Part shown: positions 46,461 through 57,100 of the stretch, piece by piece
Layout of the letters: every line of letters starts with the position of its first letter
Position numbering within the stretch: the first letter of the stretch is position 1
NCBI GenBank assembly: GCA_942491935.1
Contig: CALOCZ010000011.1
Span: 56,283-120,282 of the forward strand
From: JAGTVG01 sp942491935
GTDB taxonomy: Bacteria > Bacteroidota > Bacteroidia > Cytophagales > Cyclobacteriaceae
Direction of reading: 5' to 3'
DNA length: 64,000 nt
Translations under genes and position numbers: made by a program
Notes under the pieces: generated by a model
What the model was told of the DNA's origin: nothing
Databases searched by the model: none
The model's input: only the letters and a program-made list of their open reading frames with translations

Positions 46461-47165
46461 TTATTTATATAATAAAAACATTACAGGTTTTTTATGGATA
46501 TCAGGAATTTGTTTTCTCCAGATACTTACTGGTTGGGTTTTGATAAACTCGTTTTCGGATGAAATATCCGCTGCAACACATAATAATGTTTCTGGTTTCA
46601 AGATCTTGAGAAGTGCATCAAGGATCTGGTTGTTCCTATATGGGGTTTCCATGAAGATCTGTGTCTGATTTTTTGTATAGACCATTCTTTCCAGGTCAAG
46701 TAAGGATTTCTTACGGGCTTCCCTGTCGATCGGCAGATATCCATGGAACTGAAAATTTTGTCCATTAAAGCCTGAAGCCATCAATGCTAGGAAAATAGAG
46801 GAGGGGCCCGTAAAGGGGATTACCTTAATGCCATTTTTATGGGCAAGACGTGTAATACCTGATCCGGGATCTGCAATTCCAGGACAACCTGCTTCAGACA
46901 TAATCCCTGCGTCCTTTCCATTTTTAACTATCTGGATCATGCGCTCTAATGATTGTTGATCGGTGTTTTTATCCATGATCTCAAATGTTAGATCCTGAAT
47001 GTTCTTAACTCCAATGCTTGATAGAAAGCGGCGTGCCGTTCGGATGTTTTCCACAAAAAAAGTATCAAGATTATGAAGCGTTTGAATCACCATATCTGGT
47101 AATACGGACTTCGGATCGGTATCTGAAATTGGTGTCGGTATGATAAATATTTTTCCTACAGGCAT
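46461..47165 (-). CDS. RsmI-like SAM-dependent methyltransferase (tetrapyrrole methylase fold)
   Basis: A 234-residue member of the tetrapyrrole-methylase fold. The features IFIIPTPISDTDP, VENIRTARRFL, MSEAGCPGIADPGS and VIPFTGPSSIFLALMASG match the RsmI-type 16S rRNA 2'-O-methyltransferases. It is shorter than RsmI (about 280) and lacks the C-terminal extension, so it belongs to the paralogous group found beside RsmI in Bacteroidota; its RNA target is not known. It is the last gene of a four-gene operon and starts one base after the hydrolase stop. Confidence 0.82.
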   Translation of the reverse strand: MPVGKIFIIPTPISDTDPKSVLPDMVIQTLHNLDTFFVENIRTARRFLSSIGVKNIQDLTFEIMDKNTDQQSLERMIQIVKNGKDAGIMSEAGCPGIADPGSGITRLAHKNGIKVIPFTGPSSIFLALMASGFNGQNFQFHGYLPIDREARKKSLLDLERMVYTKNQTQIFMETPYRNNQILDALLKILKPETLLCVAADISSENEFIKTQPVSIWRKQIPDIHKKPVMFLLYK

Positions 47166-47166
47166 A

Positions 47167-47934
47167 TTAGGAGAATCTTACAAATTCAATAACGGTTTCG
47201 TATAAAAGTTCAGGTGCCTGAGCATGAACCCAGTGCCCGGTGTCTGGCAGGTATTTGATCCTTGCCTTGGGAAATAACTTCATGATTTGCTCTTCATCGA
47301 CAGGTCTGATATAATCTGATTTATCACCTGCGATAAATAATGTGTTTCCCTGGTAGGGATGCTTTGATGTTATTTCAACCACAAGGTTTTGAATATTCCG
47401 GTCAATCACATCCAGGTTTATCTTCCATTTAAATCCACCTTTTGGATTTCTGACCAGGTTTTTCAGTAAAAATTGACGTACTGAGAAATTCAGTAATTGA
47501 TCGCTTAAAGCATCATCTGCTTCCTCTCGCTTATTATATTGTGATAAATTCAGGGATTTTAGAGCTTTAATAATGCCCTCATGCAATACCTGATATTTTC
47601 TTGGAGCAATATCAATCACGATCAGATTTGAAACTTTGTCAGGAAAGTTCAATGCATATTTCATGCTCAATTTTCCACCCATCGAATGTCCCATTAGAGA
47701 AACTTTCTCTAATCCTATATCCTTTATAAGTTCTTCAACATCATGCATCATGACATCATAGTTAAATTCATCATGATGAAAAGATCGTCCGTGATTTCTC
47801 AGATCAACCGTATATACTTTAAATTCTTCAGCAAATTTTTTAGCAAGGGTTTGCCAGTTATCGGAACTTCCGAATAGGCCGTGAAGGATAATTAAAGGCT
47901 CCCCATTTCCAAATTCTCTATAAAATAATTTCAT
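47167..47934 (-). CDS. Alpha/beta hydrolase (YbfF-like esterase)
   Basis: A 255-residue alpha/beta hydrolase. The oxyanion region is LHGLFGSSDNW, the nucleophile elbow LMGHSMGGKLSM, the acid is in IAGDKSDYIRP, and the catalytic His in LPDTGHWVHAQAP. The pattern is that of the YbfF acyl-CoA/ester hydrolase group. The physiological substrate is unknown. It sits in an operon with the large TolB-like protein (27-base gap) and the RsmI-like gene. Confidence 0.87.
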   Translation of the reverse strand: MKLFYREFGNGEPLIILHGLFGSSDNWQTLAKKFAEEFKVYTVDLRNHGRSFHHDEFNYDVMMHDVEELIKDIGLEKVSLMGHSMGGKLSMKYALNFPDKVSNLIVIDIAPRKYQVLHEGIIKALKSLNLSQYNKREEADDALSDQLLNFSVRQFLLKNLVRNPKGGFKWKINLDVIDRNIQNLVVEITSKHPYQGNTLFIAGDKSDYIRPVDEEQIMKLFPKARIKYLPDTGHWVHAQAPELLYETVIEFVRFS

Positions 47935-47961
47935 AAACTGTTACGCTGGATAATATGAAGA

Positions 47962-50900
47962 TCAGAAATCATAGCCTAATGAAACCAGGAACCGGGGTTT
48001 ACCAATGGTATAATCTTCTATTGGATACGCCAGATCAAACTTCATATAATATCCCAGAAGGACAGTTCTGAGCCCAAATCCATAGGAAGATAACCAGGGA
48101 TTGTTGAAATTCTGAATCCGCGCCTGGAAAGGTGATCCTTCACTGTTTATGAATTGTGTATTGACACTGTTTTCTGTTGCAAAGGGTGATTTTCCAGTCC
48201 AGGCCGAACCGATATCATAAAATCCTACAAATAATAGATTTCTAAGGAAACTTGATGATATAGGTTTGGATGAAAAGTATTTAATAATTGGGAACCGCAG
48301 TTCAAAATTAACAACCATGGCATTTGTCCCATTAAATGTATTGTAATTAAATCCTCTAAGCGGCATTACAAACTGGAGGAACAATTGATCGCTATTGTCA
48401 ACTAACGGCAAATTTACCAAAGGATCATCTGGCCCTGTCACATTTGTTGAGTTAAATAACCAGTTATCAAGCCCACCCAGAAGATAGCTCTGTTGGTTCG
48501 ATCCCATAAATCGCCCATAATAAAGACGTGTGGCAAAAACGAATTCCTTATGTATCTTCTGATAGTTTCTGAAATCGATATAAAAATTGCTAAAGCTTTT
48601 TTCCGATTCATCCACACTCTGGTACATACTATAACCGATTTTTCCCTTTAATCCTGAAGTCATATTAAGACCAGTGACCACTGTATTGTCAAAAACATAT
48701 TCTGCCTTGAACCCAAGATAATGGACCATATTTGAAGTTTCCGTATTTGGTGTCGGATTGGTTAATGTCAAACCATTAAGGTCGTTATAGGTTGTCATTG
48801 CATAAAAAGGCTTTATGGCAATTCTGGAAGTATTGTTAAATGGCAGGGCTGCACCTATTTCAAATTGGTTCAAGGCATATTTCTGACTTCCGGCTTCTGT
48901 TCCTCTGTATAAAGATTTCCTGTCATATCGTACATTGAAATCTATTGTATGCTTCAGATATTGATATTCTCCGAATATTTTTCCACTTCTTAAATTAGTA
49001 GTGGCAAGAATTCCACCAAGGAACTTATGATCCTCAAGCATATCATTCATAGACATTTCCAGTTGAATTCCAAAGCCAAGCAAAGGATCAATTACGAAAG
49101 AAGTAACCAGATTCTGTGCGCTGAACTGTGTTTTATAATCATAAGGCCCCAGGATCTCATTCTCCTTTTTAAATTTTCTATATTTTGAAAGGAAAGATTC
49201 CTGCTTTTGTGTTTCCTGAACATTTTCCTTATCGAACACATAATTATCCGTATCAATAAATTCACCTGAAGAGATAACAGGCTCATCAAATCGTTTCTGT
49301 AAAGGATCGTCTAATTGTGTTTCTGTGGGATCTGCATATTGCTTCTCAATAATGTCCTCAAGTGATTGTTCGTCTTCGGAAGTATCCACGGCTTGGGCTA
49401 CAGTGCTTTCTTCAGCAGTTGAATCTTCTTGTGCTTGCATTTGAGGCAATATACTTTCTTCTGCAATCGTATCTGATTCAGCCAGTGTTTCAGTTGTTAT
49501 ACTTTTATCATCAACTGTATCTATTTCGGCCAATATTTCAGGTGCACTTTCTTCAACCAATGTATCTTCTGCTACTTGAGTTTTCGGGGGCGTACTTTCA
49601 GATTCAAAGGTAAAATTATCTGTGTCAATAAGATCAAGCATATCAGAATCTATGACCTCTACTTTATCAGGCAAGATCTCTTCTTCGTTAGTATTAGCAT
49701 CAGGGAATATCAACTTCTGCTGTTCCGCAATTTTTGCACGAGTAAGAGAATCTTTCAGCATTACCCTTCGGTTTTGGATTTTTTCAGCCACGAATTTTGC
49801 ATTGATCACCTCCTGACGCCTTGTTTGGGGAGTAAAAGTGTTTTGATTCAGATCAAAATTAGGATAATAATATATACTTGTGATGCCATTATCGAGCATG
49901 GTGAATGCCATGCCTGATTTATTCGGGCCTAAGTCATAATCCAATATACTTGATCTGAAATTTGAGACTTGAGTATATATTTTTCGATTAATATTAAATT
50001 TATAAAGGTTATCGATGCCTTGTTGATTGCTTATATAATAAAATTCCGTATCACTGATTGGGATGGGATTTACATTTCGACTTAAAGTATTTGTTACCCT
50101 GAAAAGAAGGTTTCGGGTCGTATCTATGGAATAAACGAAGAGGTTATATACATCACTTAATTCTTCAATATTGATCTTTTTTTCAACATTTAAAGAATCT
50201 GAAGGTCGGTTCGAACTGAAGATTATAGCACTGGATCCCGGTATAAATTTTGGATTAATATCATCATAAATATCCTTAGTGATTCTTTTTATTGAATTAC
50301 GCCTGAGGCTGATCAGAAATATATCACTCTGGCCGTTAAGGTCAGCACTCATTACAGCTAAGTTTCCGCTTTCAGATACATCAAAATCCTTTATGTTGCT
50401 TAATCTGGTAAGTTCTTTCTTCTGCCTTCTTCTTGAATTCACATTAAAGAACCAGAGAAAGTTTTTGCCATATTTTTTTGTGATGATGGCAAGGTTTTCA
50501 TTATCTATCCAGCTCATAATAGGCATTTCATATTCGATTTGCTGGTTAATGACCTTATAGCCACCAGTCATAATATCAATGGATCTTCTGGATTGTAAAT
50601 CATCCAGGATCACCTTATACTTCCCTCGATAATTTCTTGAATAAGCTAAATAGCGGCCGTCAGGGCTGATCTTAAGTTTATGAAATTTATAATTTCTTCT
50701 GTTCTTTATTTCGATTTTATCCCTTTCCGGTGGTGAATAGCTGGTAAGAACATAATTTGAAATATCCATATAAAATGTCAACCACTCTTCAATAAAATTC
50801 TGAAATGAGACCCCCAGTGTATTAGAAATACTTTTATCTTCCTTACGGATAATTCTGGTAAGATTCAAAATATTAGCAATATTGGTTCTGCCATATCTTT

Positions 50901-51582
50901 CAGCAATAAAATTCCATACGGACTGGCCAATCATTCTGGCATCTTCACCCAGGTATTTATTCAGTTTCTTTGGTTTCCCATTGATAAAATGGTCACGCAT
51001 ATAATCATCCAATTCAACATTCCAACCATAGGCAATATAGCTGGCAGCACCATCAATATACCATTCCGGCAATGTCAACAAATATGAACTTTGGAACATA
51101 TCACCCAGACTGCCTCCAAACATCATATCGTTAATCAGCATTTGAGAGATCTTATAAACCAATTCACCCCTAAAGTCACTCATTAATCCTGGGTAGGCAA
51201 TTTCTACCTGAGGTTTTACGAAATCAGTCTCACCTCCAACAGAAAAGTTGGTTTTATTTGCCCCTATATTACTCTGTTGTAAATCAGTTACTGAGTTATA
51301 GAGAAAGATCCTGGTTTTAGTATATGGGGAATAGCCTAATAGATCAGTAATTCTTTCAAATTCATCTTCCAGGTATTGGGCAGCTTGTTTTGCAATTTCG
51401 TTACCCCCATCATAGAAATATATGTCAAAATTTTCGGAACTTAGATATCGCCATTCAAAATTCTTGAATTGTAAGCGGTTCTTGCCAAATTCATCCACAC
51501 TCATCTGAGCACTGGACTGATGGACCAGAACTGTAAACAATAAACCTAGTAAAATTCCAAAACGCTTCATTATCTCTAACAC
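47962..51582 (-). CDS. Large TolB-propeller / outer-membrane barrel protein with inactive gluzincin-like N-terminus
   Basis: A 1206-residue exported protein (signal ILLGLLFTVLVHQSSAQ). Residues about 30-260 resemble the 'MA-like' gluzincin peptidases (LPEWYIDGAASYIAYG at 171-186), but the HExxH position reads GELVY at 139-143. About 300-610 hold PD40/TolB propeller repeats (ISPDGRYLAYSRNYRG, GSSAIIFSSNRPSD). About 640-800 are acidic, low-complexity and probably disordered, with repeated Glu-Ser-Thr units. The last ~380 residues look like an outer-membrane beta barrel (LYYGRFMGSNQQSYLLGGL, NFELRFPIIKYFSS) ending FLVSLGYDF. It is a conserved-looking Bacteroidota protein of unassigned role. It shares an operon with the FAD enzyme (18-base gap) and the hydrolase. 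Confidence 0.78.
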   Translation of the reverse strand: MLEIMKRFGILLGLLFTVLVHQSSAQMSVDEFGKNRLQFKNFEWRYLSSENFDIYFYDGGNEIAKQAAQYLEDEFERITDLLGYSPYTKTRIFLYNSVTDLQQSNIGANKTNFSVGGETDFVKPQVEIAYPGLMSDFRGELVYKISQMLINDMMFGGSLGDMFQSSYLLTLPEWYIDGAASYIAYGWNVELDDYMRDHFINGKPKKLNKYLGEDARMIGQSVWNFIAERYGRTNIANILNLTRIIRKEDKSISNTLGVSFQNFIEEWLTFYMDISNYVLTSYSPPERDKIEIKNRRNYKFHKLKISPDGRYLAYSRNYRGKYKVILDDLQSRRSIDIMTGGYKVINQQIEYEMPIMSWIDNENLAIITKKYGKNFLWFFNVNSRRRQKKELTRLSNIKDFDVSESGNLAVMSADLNGQSDIFLISLRRNSIKRITKDIYDDINPKFIPGSSAIIFSSNRPSDSLNVEKKINIEELSDVYNLFVYSIDTTRNLLFRVTNTLSRNVNPIPISDTEFYYISNQQGIDNLYKFNINRKIYTQVSNFRSSILDYDLGPNKSGMAFTMLDNGITSIYYYPNFDLNQNTFTPQTRRQEVINAKFVAEKIQNRRVMLKDSLTRAKIAEQQKLIFPDANTNEEEILPDKVEVIDSDMLDLIDTDNFTFESESTPPKTQVAEDTLVEESAPEILAEIDTVDDKSITTETLAESDTIAEESILPQMQAQEDSTAEESTVAQAVDTSEDEQSLEDIIEKQYADPTETQLDDPLQKRFDEPVISSGEFIDTDNYVFDKENVQETQKQESFLSKYRKFKKENEILGPYDYKTQFSAQNLVTSFVIDPLLGFGIQLEMSMNDMLEDHKFLGGILATTNLRSGKIFGEYQYLKHTIDFNVRYDRKSLYRGTEAGSQKYALNQFEIGAALPFNNTSRIAIKPFYAMTTYNDLNGLTLTNPTPNTETSNMVHYLGFKAEYVFDNTVVTGLNMTSGLKGKIGYSMYQSVDESEKSFSNFYIDFRNYQKIHKEFVFATRLYYGRFMGSNQQSYLLGGLDNWLFNSTNVTGPDDPLVNLPLVDNSDQLFLQFVMPLRGFNYNTFNGTNAMVVNFELRFPIIKYFSSKPISSSFLRNLLFVGFYDIGSAWTGKSPFATENSVNTQFINSEGSPFQARIQNFNNPWLSSYGFGLRTVLLGYYMKFDLAYPIEDYTIGKPRFLVSLGYDF

Positions 51583-51600
51583 ATAGTAAATATGTAACTA

Positions 51601-52650
51601 CTAATATAAAGAATTGTATCGTTTTATATTCGCTTCAAAATCAATTTCCATATCACTTTCAAGGCTATCGATAAATTTTCCTGCAAAATACGGGCCTAAA
51701 GAGACGCCTTTTGAGCCAAGACCATTAAAAATGCCTACATTCTCATACTGGGGGTGTATCCCAATAAATGGCCTTCTATCTTTAGTAGCAGGACGAATAC
51801 CGGCTAAATGATTAATGGTTTTAAAATTAACGTCTAAAATACCTTTTAGTTTGATTTCAAGCATATTTTTGCCTTCTTCAGTTGGAATTGTATCAATTCT
51901 TTCCCAATCATATGTCGATCCCACTTTGTGAACCTCACCCTTATAGGGCAATATGAATAAATTCCTGTTGTAAATAAACTCAAAAGGAGGGCTTATTGTT
52001 GTATAAATTAATTCGCCTTTCACCAGTTTGAAAGGAAGCCAACTGAACAATTTGCTCCCGGAAGCATGGGCTCCATTACAAAAGATGATTTTTTTTGATA
52101 TAAATCCCTCATAGTGAATTGATTGCGATTTCAATGATAGATTGTCTTCCGTAAACCTGGCATTTATATATATTCCTGTTTCCCTGATATTTTGCCTTAC
52201 AGAATCTATAAAGACCGGGATATCTACAAATCCGGCAGACTTAACATGTACCCCGCCAAATTCCTTATTGATACTTAGGATTTCTGATTCACTTTTGGCC
52301 CTTGTCAGGTAATTATTTTCTTCCAGATTATTAATATCAGCTGTAATTTTGTTTTGTTCCTGCATATTGATAAATGGCCTGAACATTTGCAAACTATAAA
52401 AAAATTTCGATCCAAGATGTTTTTCTGCAGATGGGTAGAAATCATGAAGATATGGGAACAAGTCATCCGCTTTCCAGGTTTTTACAAATCGACGTCCGGT
52501 AACAGGATTAAATAATCCAGCAGCCACACTGGAGGAATGGTTTTCTTCCGGCAAATCATAGACAAGGATTTTCTTATTCCTCTTGATCAGCTCATATGCT
52601 ATAAGGCTGCCTGCCAATCCCTGCCCGACAATGATGTAATCAACCTTCAC
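51601..52650 (-). CDS. FAD-dependent oxidoreductase (DAO family)
   Basis: A 349-residue flavoprotein with the N-terminal dinucleotide motif IIVGQGLAGSLIAYEL and a C-terminal FAD contact in GLGSKGVSLGPYFAGKF. The middle has SSSVAAGLFNPVTGRRFVK, a common feature of the D-amino-acid-oxidase / MnmC-C-like group. The start is a GTG. The substrate is unknown. First gene of the minus-strand operon, divergent from the MBL hydrolase with a 65-base shared spacer. Confidence 0.83.
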   Translation of the reverse strand: MKVDYIIVGQGLAGSLIAYELIKRNKKILVYDLPEENHSSSVAAGLFNPVTGRRFVKTWKADDLFPYLHDFYPSAEKHLGSKFFYSLQMFRPFINMQEQNKITADINNLEENNYLTRAKSESEILSINKEFGGVHVKSAGFVDIPVFIDSVRQNIRETGIYINARFTEDNLSLKSQSIHYEGFISKKIIFCNGAHASGSKLFSWLPFKLVKGELIYTTISPPFEFIYNRNLFILPYKGEVHKVGSTYDWERIDTIPTEEGKNMLEIKLKGILDVNFKTINHLAGIRPATKDRRPFIGIHPQYENVGIFNGLGSKGVSLGPYFAGKFIDSLESDMEIDFEANIKRYNSLY

Positions 52651-52701
52651 GTAACTTTATTTACTTGTTTGATTTTGGTAGTTTTACGAGCAAAATTGTA
52701 A

Positions 52702-52709
52702 TAAATTTG
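52702..52709 (+). promoter_or_regulatory. Candidate -7 box (TAAATTTG) of the MBL-pssA unit
   Basis: A perfect TAnnTTTG match ending seven bases before the ATG at 52716, with TTTG at 52674-52677 as a possible -33 element (spacing 24). It supports the ATG over an upstream in-frame TTG at 52665. Confidence 0.45.
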
Positions 52710-52715
52710 AGTGAT

Positions 52716-53360
52716 ATGGTATCTATCAAAGTTTTTTGTTTCAACGCATTCTCAGAAAATACTTTTATAATCGAAAATGATTCCAAATGTATTATTGTTG
52801 ATCCTGGATGTTACGAGACAGATGAGTATGAGACACTTAAAGGATATATTTCCGAAAAAGGACTTAGCCCTCAATCTATCATTAATACACATTGTCATAT
52901 TGATCATGTACTTGGGGTTGACCAACTGAAGGATTATTATAACATTCCTTTTTATATTGGGAAGAATGAGCTGCAGGTTCTTCGAAGTGCTAAATTGAGT
53001 GCGCCTATTTTTGGATTTAATCAATTTAGAGAGGCAGAACACGATGGATTTTTATCCGAAGGAGAAGAGGTTAAACTGGGCAATAGTTCGCTGAAGATTC
53101 TTGATGTGCCGGGACATTCTCCAGGGCACATAGCCTTATATGATGATGATGGTAAAATTTGTATAGCTGGAGATGTACTCTTTTTAAACAGCATAGGAAG
53201 AACAGATCTGCCTGGAGGGGATTATGATACTTTGATAAATAGCATCCGGGAAAAACTTTTTGTATTGCCTGAAGAGGTGGTCGTTTATCCTGGGCATGGC
53301 CCCGAAACAACGATTTCACATGAAAAAAGGCATAATCCCTTTTGCGGTATTAATGTTTAA
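52716..53360 (+). CDS. MBL-fold metallo-hydrolase (glyoxalase II-like)
   Basis: A metallo-beta-lactamase-fold hydrolase of about 214 residues, starting at MVSIKVFCFNAFSENTF. The metal motif is NTHCHIDHVLG (HxHxDH), followed by VPGHSPGHIALY, CIAGDVLF and the final histidine in YPGHGPETT. This set fits glyoxalase II-like thiolester hydrolases and persulfide dioxygenase-like proteins. The next gene, pssA, begins two bases after the stop, so they are co-transcribed. Confidence 0.9.
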   Translation: MVSIKVFCFNAFSENTFIIENDSKCIIVDPGCYETDEYETLKGYISEKGLSPQSIINTHCHIDHVLGVDQLKDYYNIPFYIGKNELQVLRSAKLSAPIFGFNQFREAEHDGFLSEGEEVKLGNSSLKILDVPGHSPGHIALYDDDGKICIAGDVLFLNSIGRTDLPGGDYDTLINSIREKLFVLPEEVVVYPGHGPETTISHEKRHNPFCGINV

Positions 53361-53362
53361 TT

Positions 53363-54064
53363 ATGAATTTGATAAAATATATACCAAATACTTTTACAAC
53401 TCTAAATTTACTTGCAGGTTGCCTGGGTCTTATTGCTATCTATGAAGGAAATTTATTTCAGGGTGCATTGTTTATTCTTATAGGCTCTGTATTTGATTTT
53501 TTAGATGGCTTTTCGGCCAGAATATTAAAAGCAGTATCAGGGATAGGTAAGCAATTAGATTCGCTTGCTGACCTCGTAACATTTGGAATTTTACCAGCAT
53601 TTTTATTATACCATATGATACAGGAACATGGGATACCCTATCTTTCAATGGTATCTTTACTTGTGGTAATCGGATCAGCATTTAGACTGGCCAAGTTTAA
53701 TATCGATGAAAATCAAAAAGATGTATTTATGGGAATGCCGACACCGGCCAATGCCTTTCTTATAGCTGGATTAGTATTTGCCTGGGATGCTGACTGGGAA
53801 GCATTTTCATTTATCTATTCGAACCCTACCGGTCTTGTAATTTTCACAGTAATATGTTCATTTTTACTCAATGCACCTTTGAGATTTATGTCTTTTAAAA
53901 TTAAGGAGTTTGCATTAAAAGGGAATGAATTAAGTCTTTTATTGGTCCTTGTATCTATTGTATTATTGATCATTTTTAACCTGAAGGGAATTTTCCCTGC
54001 TACCTTGTTTTATATACTTCTTTCTCTAGTGCAGAATATATTTATTAAAAAGGCAGTGTCTTGA
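53363..54064 (+). CDS. pssA: CDP-diacylglycerol-serine O-phosphatidyltransferase
   Basis: A 233-residue membrane enzyme that makes phosphatidylserine, the precursor of phosphatidylethanolamine. The CDP-alcohol phosphatidyltransferase signature DGxxAR(x8)GxxxDxxxD is complete in FLDGFSARILKAVSGIG, followed by KQLDSLADLVTFG. Around seven hydrophobic segments are visible. Second gene of the unit with the MBL hydrolase. Confidence 0.92.
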   Translation: MNLIKYIPNTFTTLNLLAGCLGLIAIYEGNLFQGALFILIGSVFDFLDGFSARILKAVSGIGKQLDSLADLVTFGILPAFLLYHMIQEHGIPYLSMVSLLVVIGSAFRLAKFNIDENQKDVFMGMPTPANAFLIAGLVFAWDADWEAFSFIYSNPTGLVIFTVICSFLLNAPLRFMSFKIKEFALKGNELSLLLVLVSIVLLIIFNLKGIFPATLFYILLSLVQNIFIKKAVS

Positions 54065-54131
54065 AATATACATAGTGGATTTAAGATCAGCTTTATTTTG
54101 AAAATTGCCTGATTATTAGGCAAATAGTGGT

Positions 54132-54139
54132 TATTTTTG
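54132..54139 (+). promoter_or_regulatory. Candidate -7 box (TATTTTTG) of porU
   Basis: A perfect TAnnTTTG match 22 bases before the porU GTG, with ATTG at 54104-54107 as a weak -33 element. A small hairpin (TGCCTGATTATTAGGCA) lies between them and the end of pssA. Confidence 0.45.
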
Positions 54140-54161
54140 CTATCCCGATAATAAATAATAT

Positions 54162-57100
54162 GTGCGGGAAAGCGTTTATATAGGTAAAAGGAATTTGAAA
54201 AAAGTGGGCAAGGTAATTACTTATTTGATTTTAGCTGCTTTCCTTACAGTTAATCACCCCGGATTTTCCATAAATACAAATAATTCACAACAGTTTGTAA
54301 TAGAATGGAATGAGCCTTCCCCGATAGTCATTCCGAGTGGTGGGATTAAGCAAGTACTGAATTTTGAGAGGGCTATTCATGTCGCCGATTATTCTTATTT
54401 GCCGCTATATCCTGTAAAAATACCTGATAAAGAAATTTATGATATTAAAATTATATTAATCCAGACGGCAAATTTAAGTCAGGCTGAAATTGATTTGATT
54501 GAATTTAAAGAGTTTTCAAATACACCCCTCATCAGATCCAATACCATACTATCAGGGGGGGCGGCAGGAACCAAGGTATGGATACTTCCTTTTTACCTTG
54601 ACAGTATTTCCGGGAAACTTAAGAAAGTACTGTCTTTTTCCCTCAGCTACGAGGAAAAAGATTCAGGGATAGGTAAGGAGTCTATTTATCGAAAATCTGA
54701 TCCATTTGAATCAGTTCTTTCCTCTGGGGAATGGTACAAAATAAGTTTGACAGAAGATGGTGTATATCAGATTAATTTTGACTTCCTGGTAAGTCTTGGG
54801 ATCAATCCAGCAGCTATTGATCCCAGGAATATACGGATCTTTGGAAATGGCGGATATCTTCTGCCGCAAAAAAATGACGAGCCGGTACCAGATGACCTTG
54901 AAGAAAACAGTGTTGTTGTTGTAGGAGAGGATGATGGCCAGTTTAACCAGGGTGATTATATCCTGTTTTATGGACTTTCCCCACACAAGCTTCAGTTTAA
55001 GCAGGTTTCTGAAGGATATTATGTGGATTATGTAAATAATATATATTCTGATACCTCCTTTTACTTTCTTAATATATCTGATACTCCCGGTCTTAGAATA
55101 ATTGATAAAGAAAATTCAGGTGATAATTATCCTTTAATACAATCATTCGATCAACTTTTAAAATATGAACTGGATCAGTTGAACATACTGAAATCCGGGA
55201 GGGAATGGTATGGCGAGAAATATGATTTAAAAACTACATATGATTACGAATTCGAGACGCCAGGATTGACTGAAAATGAAGAGTTGAAAATAATAAGTTC
55301 TGTAATGGCTGCCTCCTATAATTCTTCTTACTTTGAACTGGAAGTAAATGGATTCACTGTAGGGCAGCAACAAATGGATGTGATTCCTGAAACGAGGTAT
55401 GGTATTAAGGGCAAGGTCAGGACCGATACATTCAGTATCAGCACCAGCATTTTTCCAGCCAATACTGATATCCTACATTTAAAAATGCGATATGTAAAAG
55501 GCAGCAGCAATGATCTGTCAGCAGGATACCTTGATTTTTTTAATATTTGGTGTAAACGGGATTTGGCAATCTATGAAACACAAACCCATTTTCAATCCAT
55601 TGAAAGTTTAAAGAATCCTTTATCGACATTTTCAATTGCAGATAATGGATCAGAGAATTATATCTGGGAGATAACAGATCCTTTTCATCCTATAAATCAG
55701 GAATATTCCACAGAAAATGGCAGTAGCCTGTTCGGTACAGAAACCAGCCAACTCAAAAAATTTGTTATTTTCTCTGAAAGCAATCTTTTACAACCCCATC
55801 CAGAGGGCAAGGTGACCAATCAGGATCTTCATGGGAGGTCAACTCCGGAATTTATCATAATCACTCATCCGGATTTTAAAATGGCCGCTGACCGGTTGAA
55901 GAACCACCGGGAACAAAGGGGTATGACAGCAGAAGTTGTTACTACTGACCAGATCTATAATGAATTTTCATCAGGTGCACAGGATATATCCGCGATAAGG
56001 AATTTTATTAAGTTCAGGTATGATAATGGTAGTGGTACTAATGCATTGAAATATGTAATGCTCTTAGGCCGTGGATCTTATGATTACAAGGACCGCGTTG
56101 AAAGTAATACAAATTTTATTCCCACTTATGAATCGCGTAATTCTCTGCACCCCATATATAGTTATTCTTCTGATGATTATTATGGCTTTATGGATGATGG
56201 CGAAGGTGAATGGGAAGAAAGTTTCCTGGGCGATCACATCATGGACATTTCAGTAGGCAGAATTCCTGTAATAACTTCCTTTGAAGCCAGTGATGTTGTC
56301 AATAAAATCATAATTTATGAATCAGATCCCCGGTGCTTTGGACCCTGGAGGAATGACATATACTTTGTGGCTGATGATGGAGATGGCACAGATGGTATAC
56401 GGCATTCAAATGATGCAGAGAAGTTATCCGTGATGGTTGATACATCCTATTCCAACTTTAATATTGGGAAAATATATGTCGATGCCTTTCCACAGATTAT
56501 CGAGCCAAATTATCAGGAGTCTCCGGAAGCCAGAAAGGCGGTTGATGATGCTATAAAAAGTGGTGCCCTTATAATGAATTTCACCGGACATGGGAATGAA
56601 TTCCAGTGGACTTCTGAGAAGATCCTCGACAATTCCATGGTTACACGCTGGGAGAACCTGTATCAGTTGCCATTCTTTGTCACTGCTACATGCGAATATG
56701 GTCGTCATGACGATCCTGGTTTAAGATCCGGAGCCGAATATGCCATGATAAATAAACGCGGGGGAGTAGTTGGACTTGTCACAACCTCGAGGCCGGTTTT
56801 CGCTTCCACCAATTATATATTGAACAGGGCGTTTTATGGCCAGGTGTTCAGAAAGGTAGAAGGTAAATATCAGACGATTGGAGAGGTTTCCAAAAACACA
56901 AAAAATGAAAGCCTGAACGGATCTGTAAACAGGAATTTTTCATTGCTGGGAGATCCATCCATGAAACTGGCATATCCTGATCAAAATGTAGTAATTGAAA
57001 AAATTAATGAGATTCCGCTTGAAACTCAGGTTGATACCTTGAAAGCATTGAAAAATGTAAAGGTTTCCGGTAAAATAATTAATTCAAATCAGGCGCATTT

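Noticed and set aside
52665..52715. TTG start for the MBL hydrolase.
   Set aside because: The extra residues are not part of the fold and overlap a promoter-like box.
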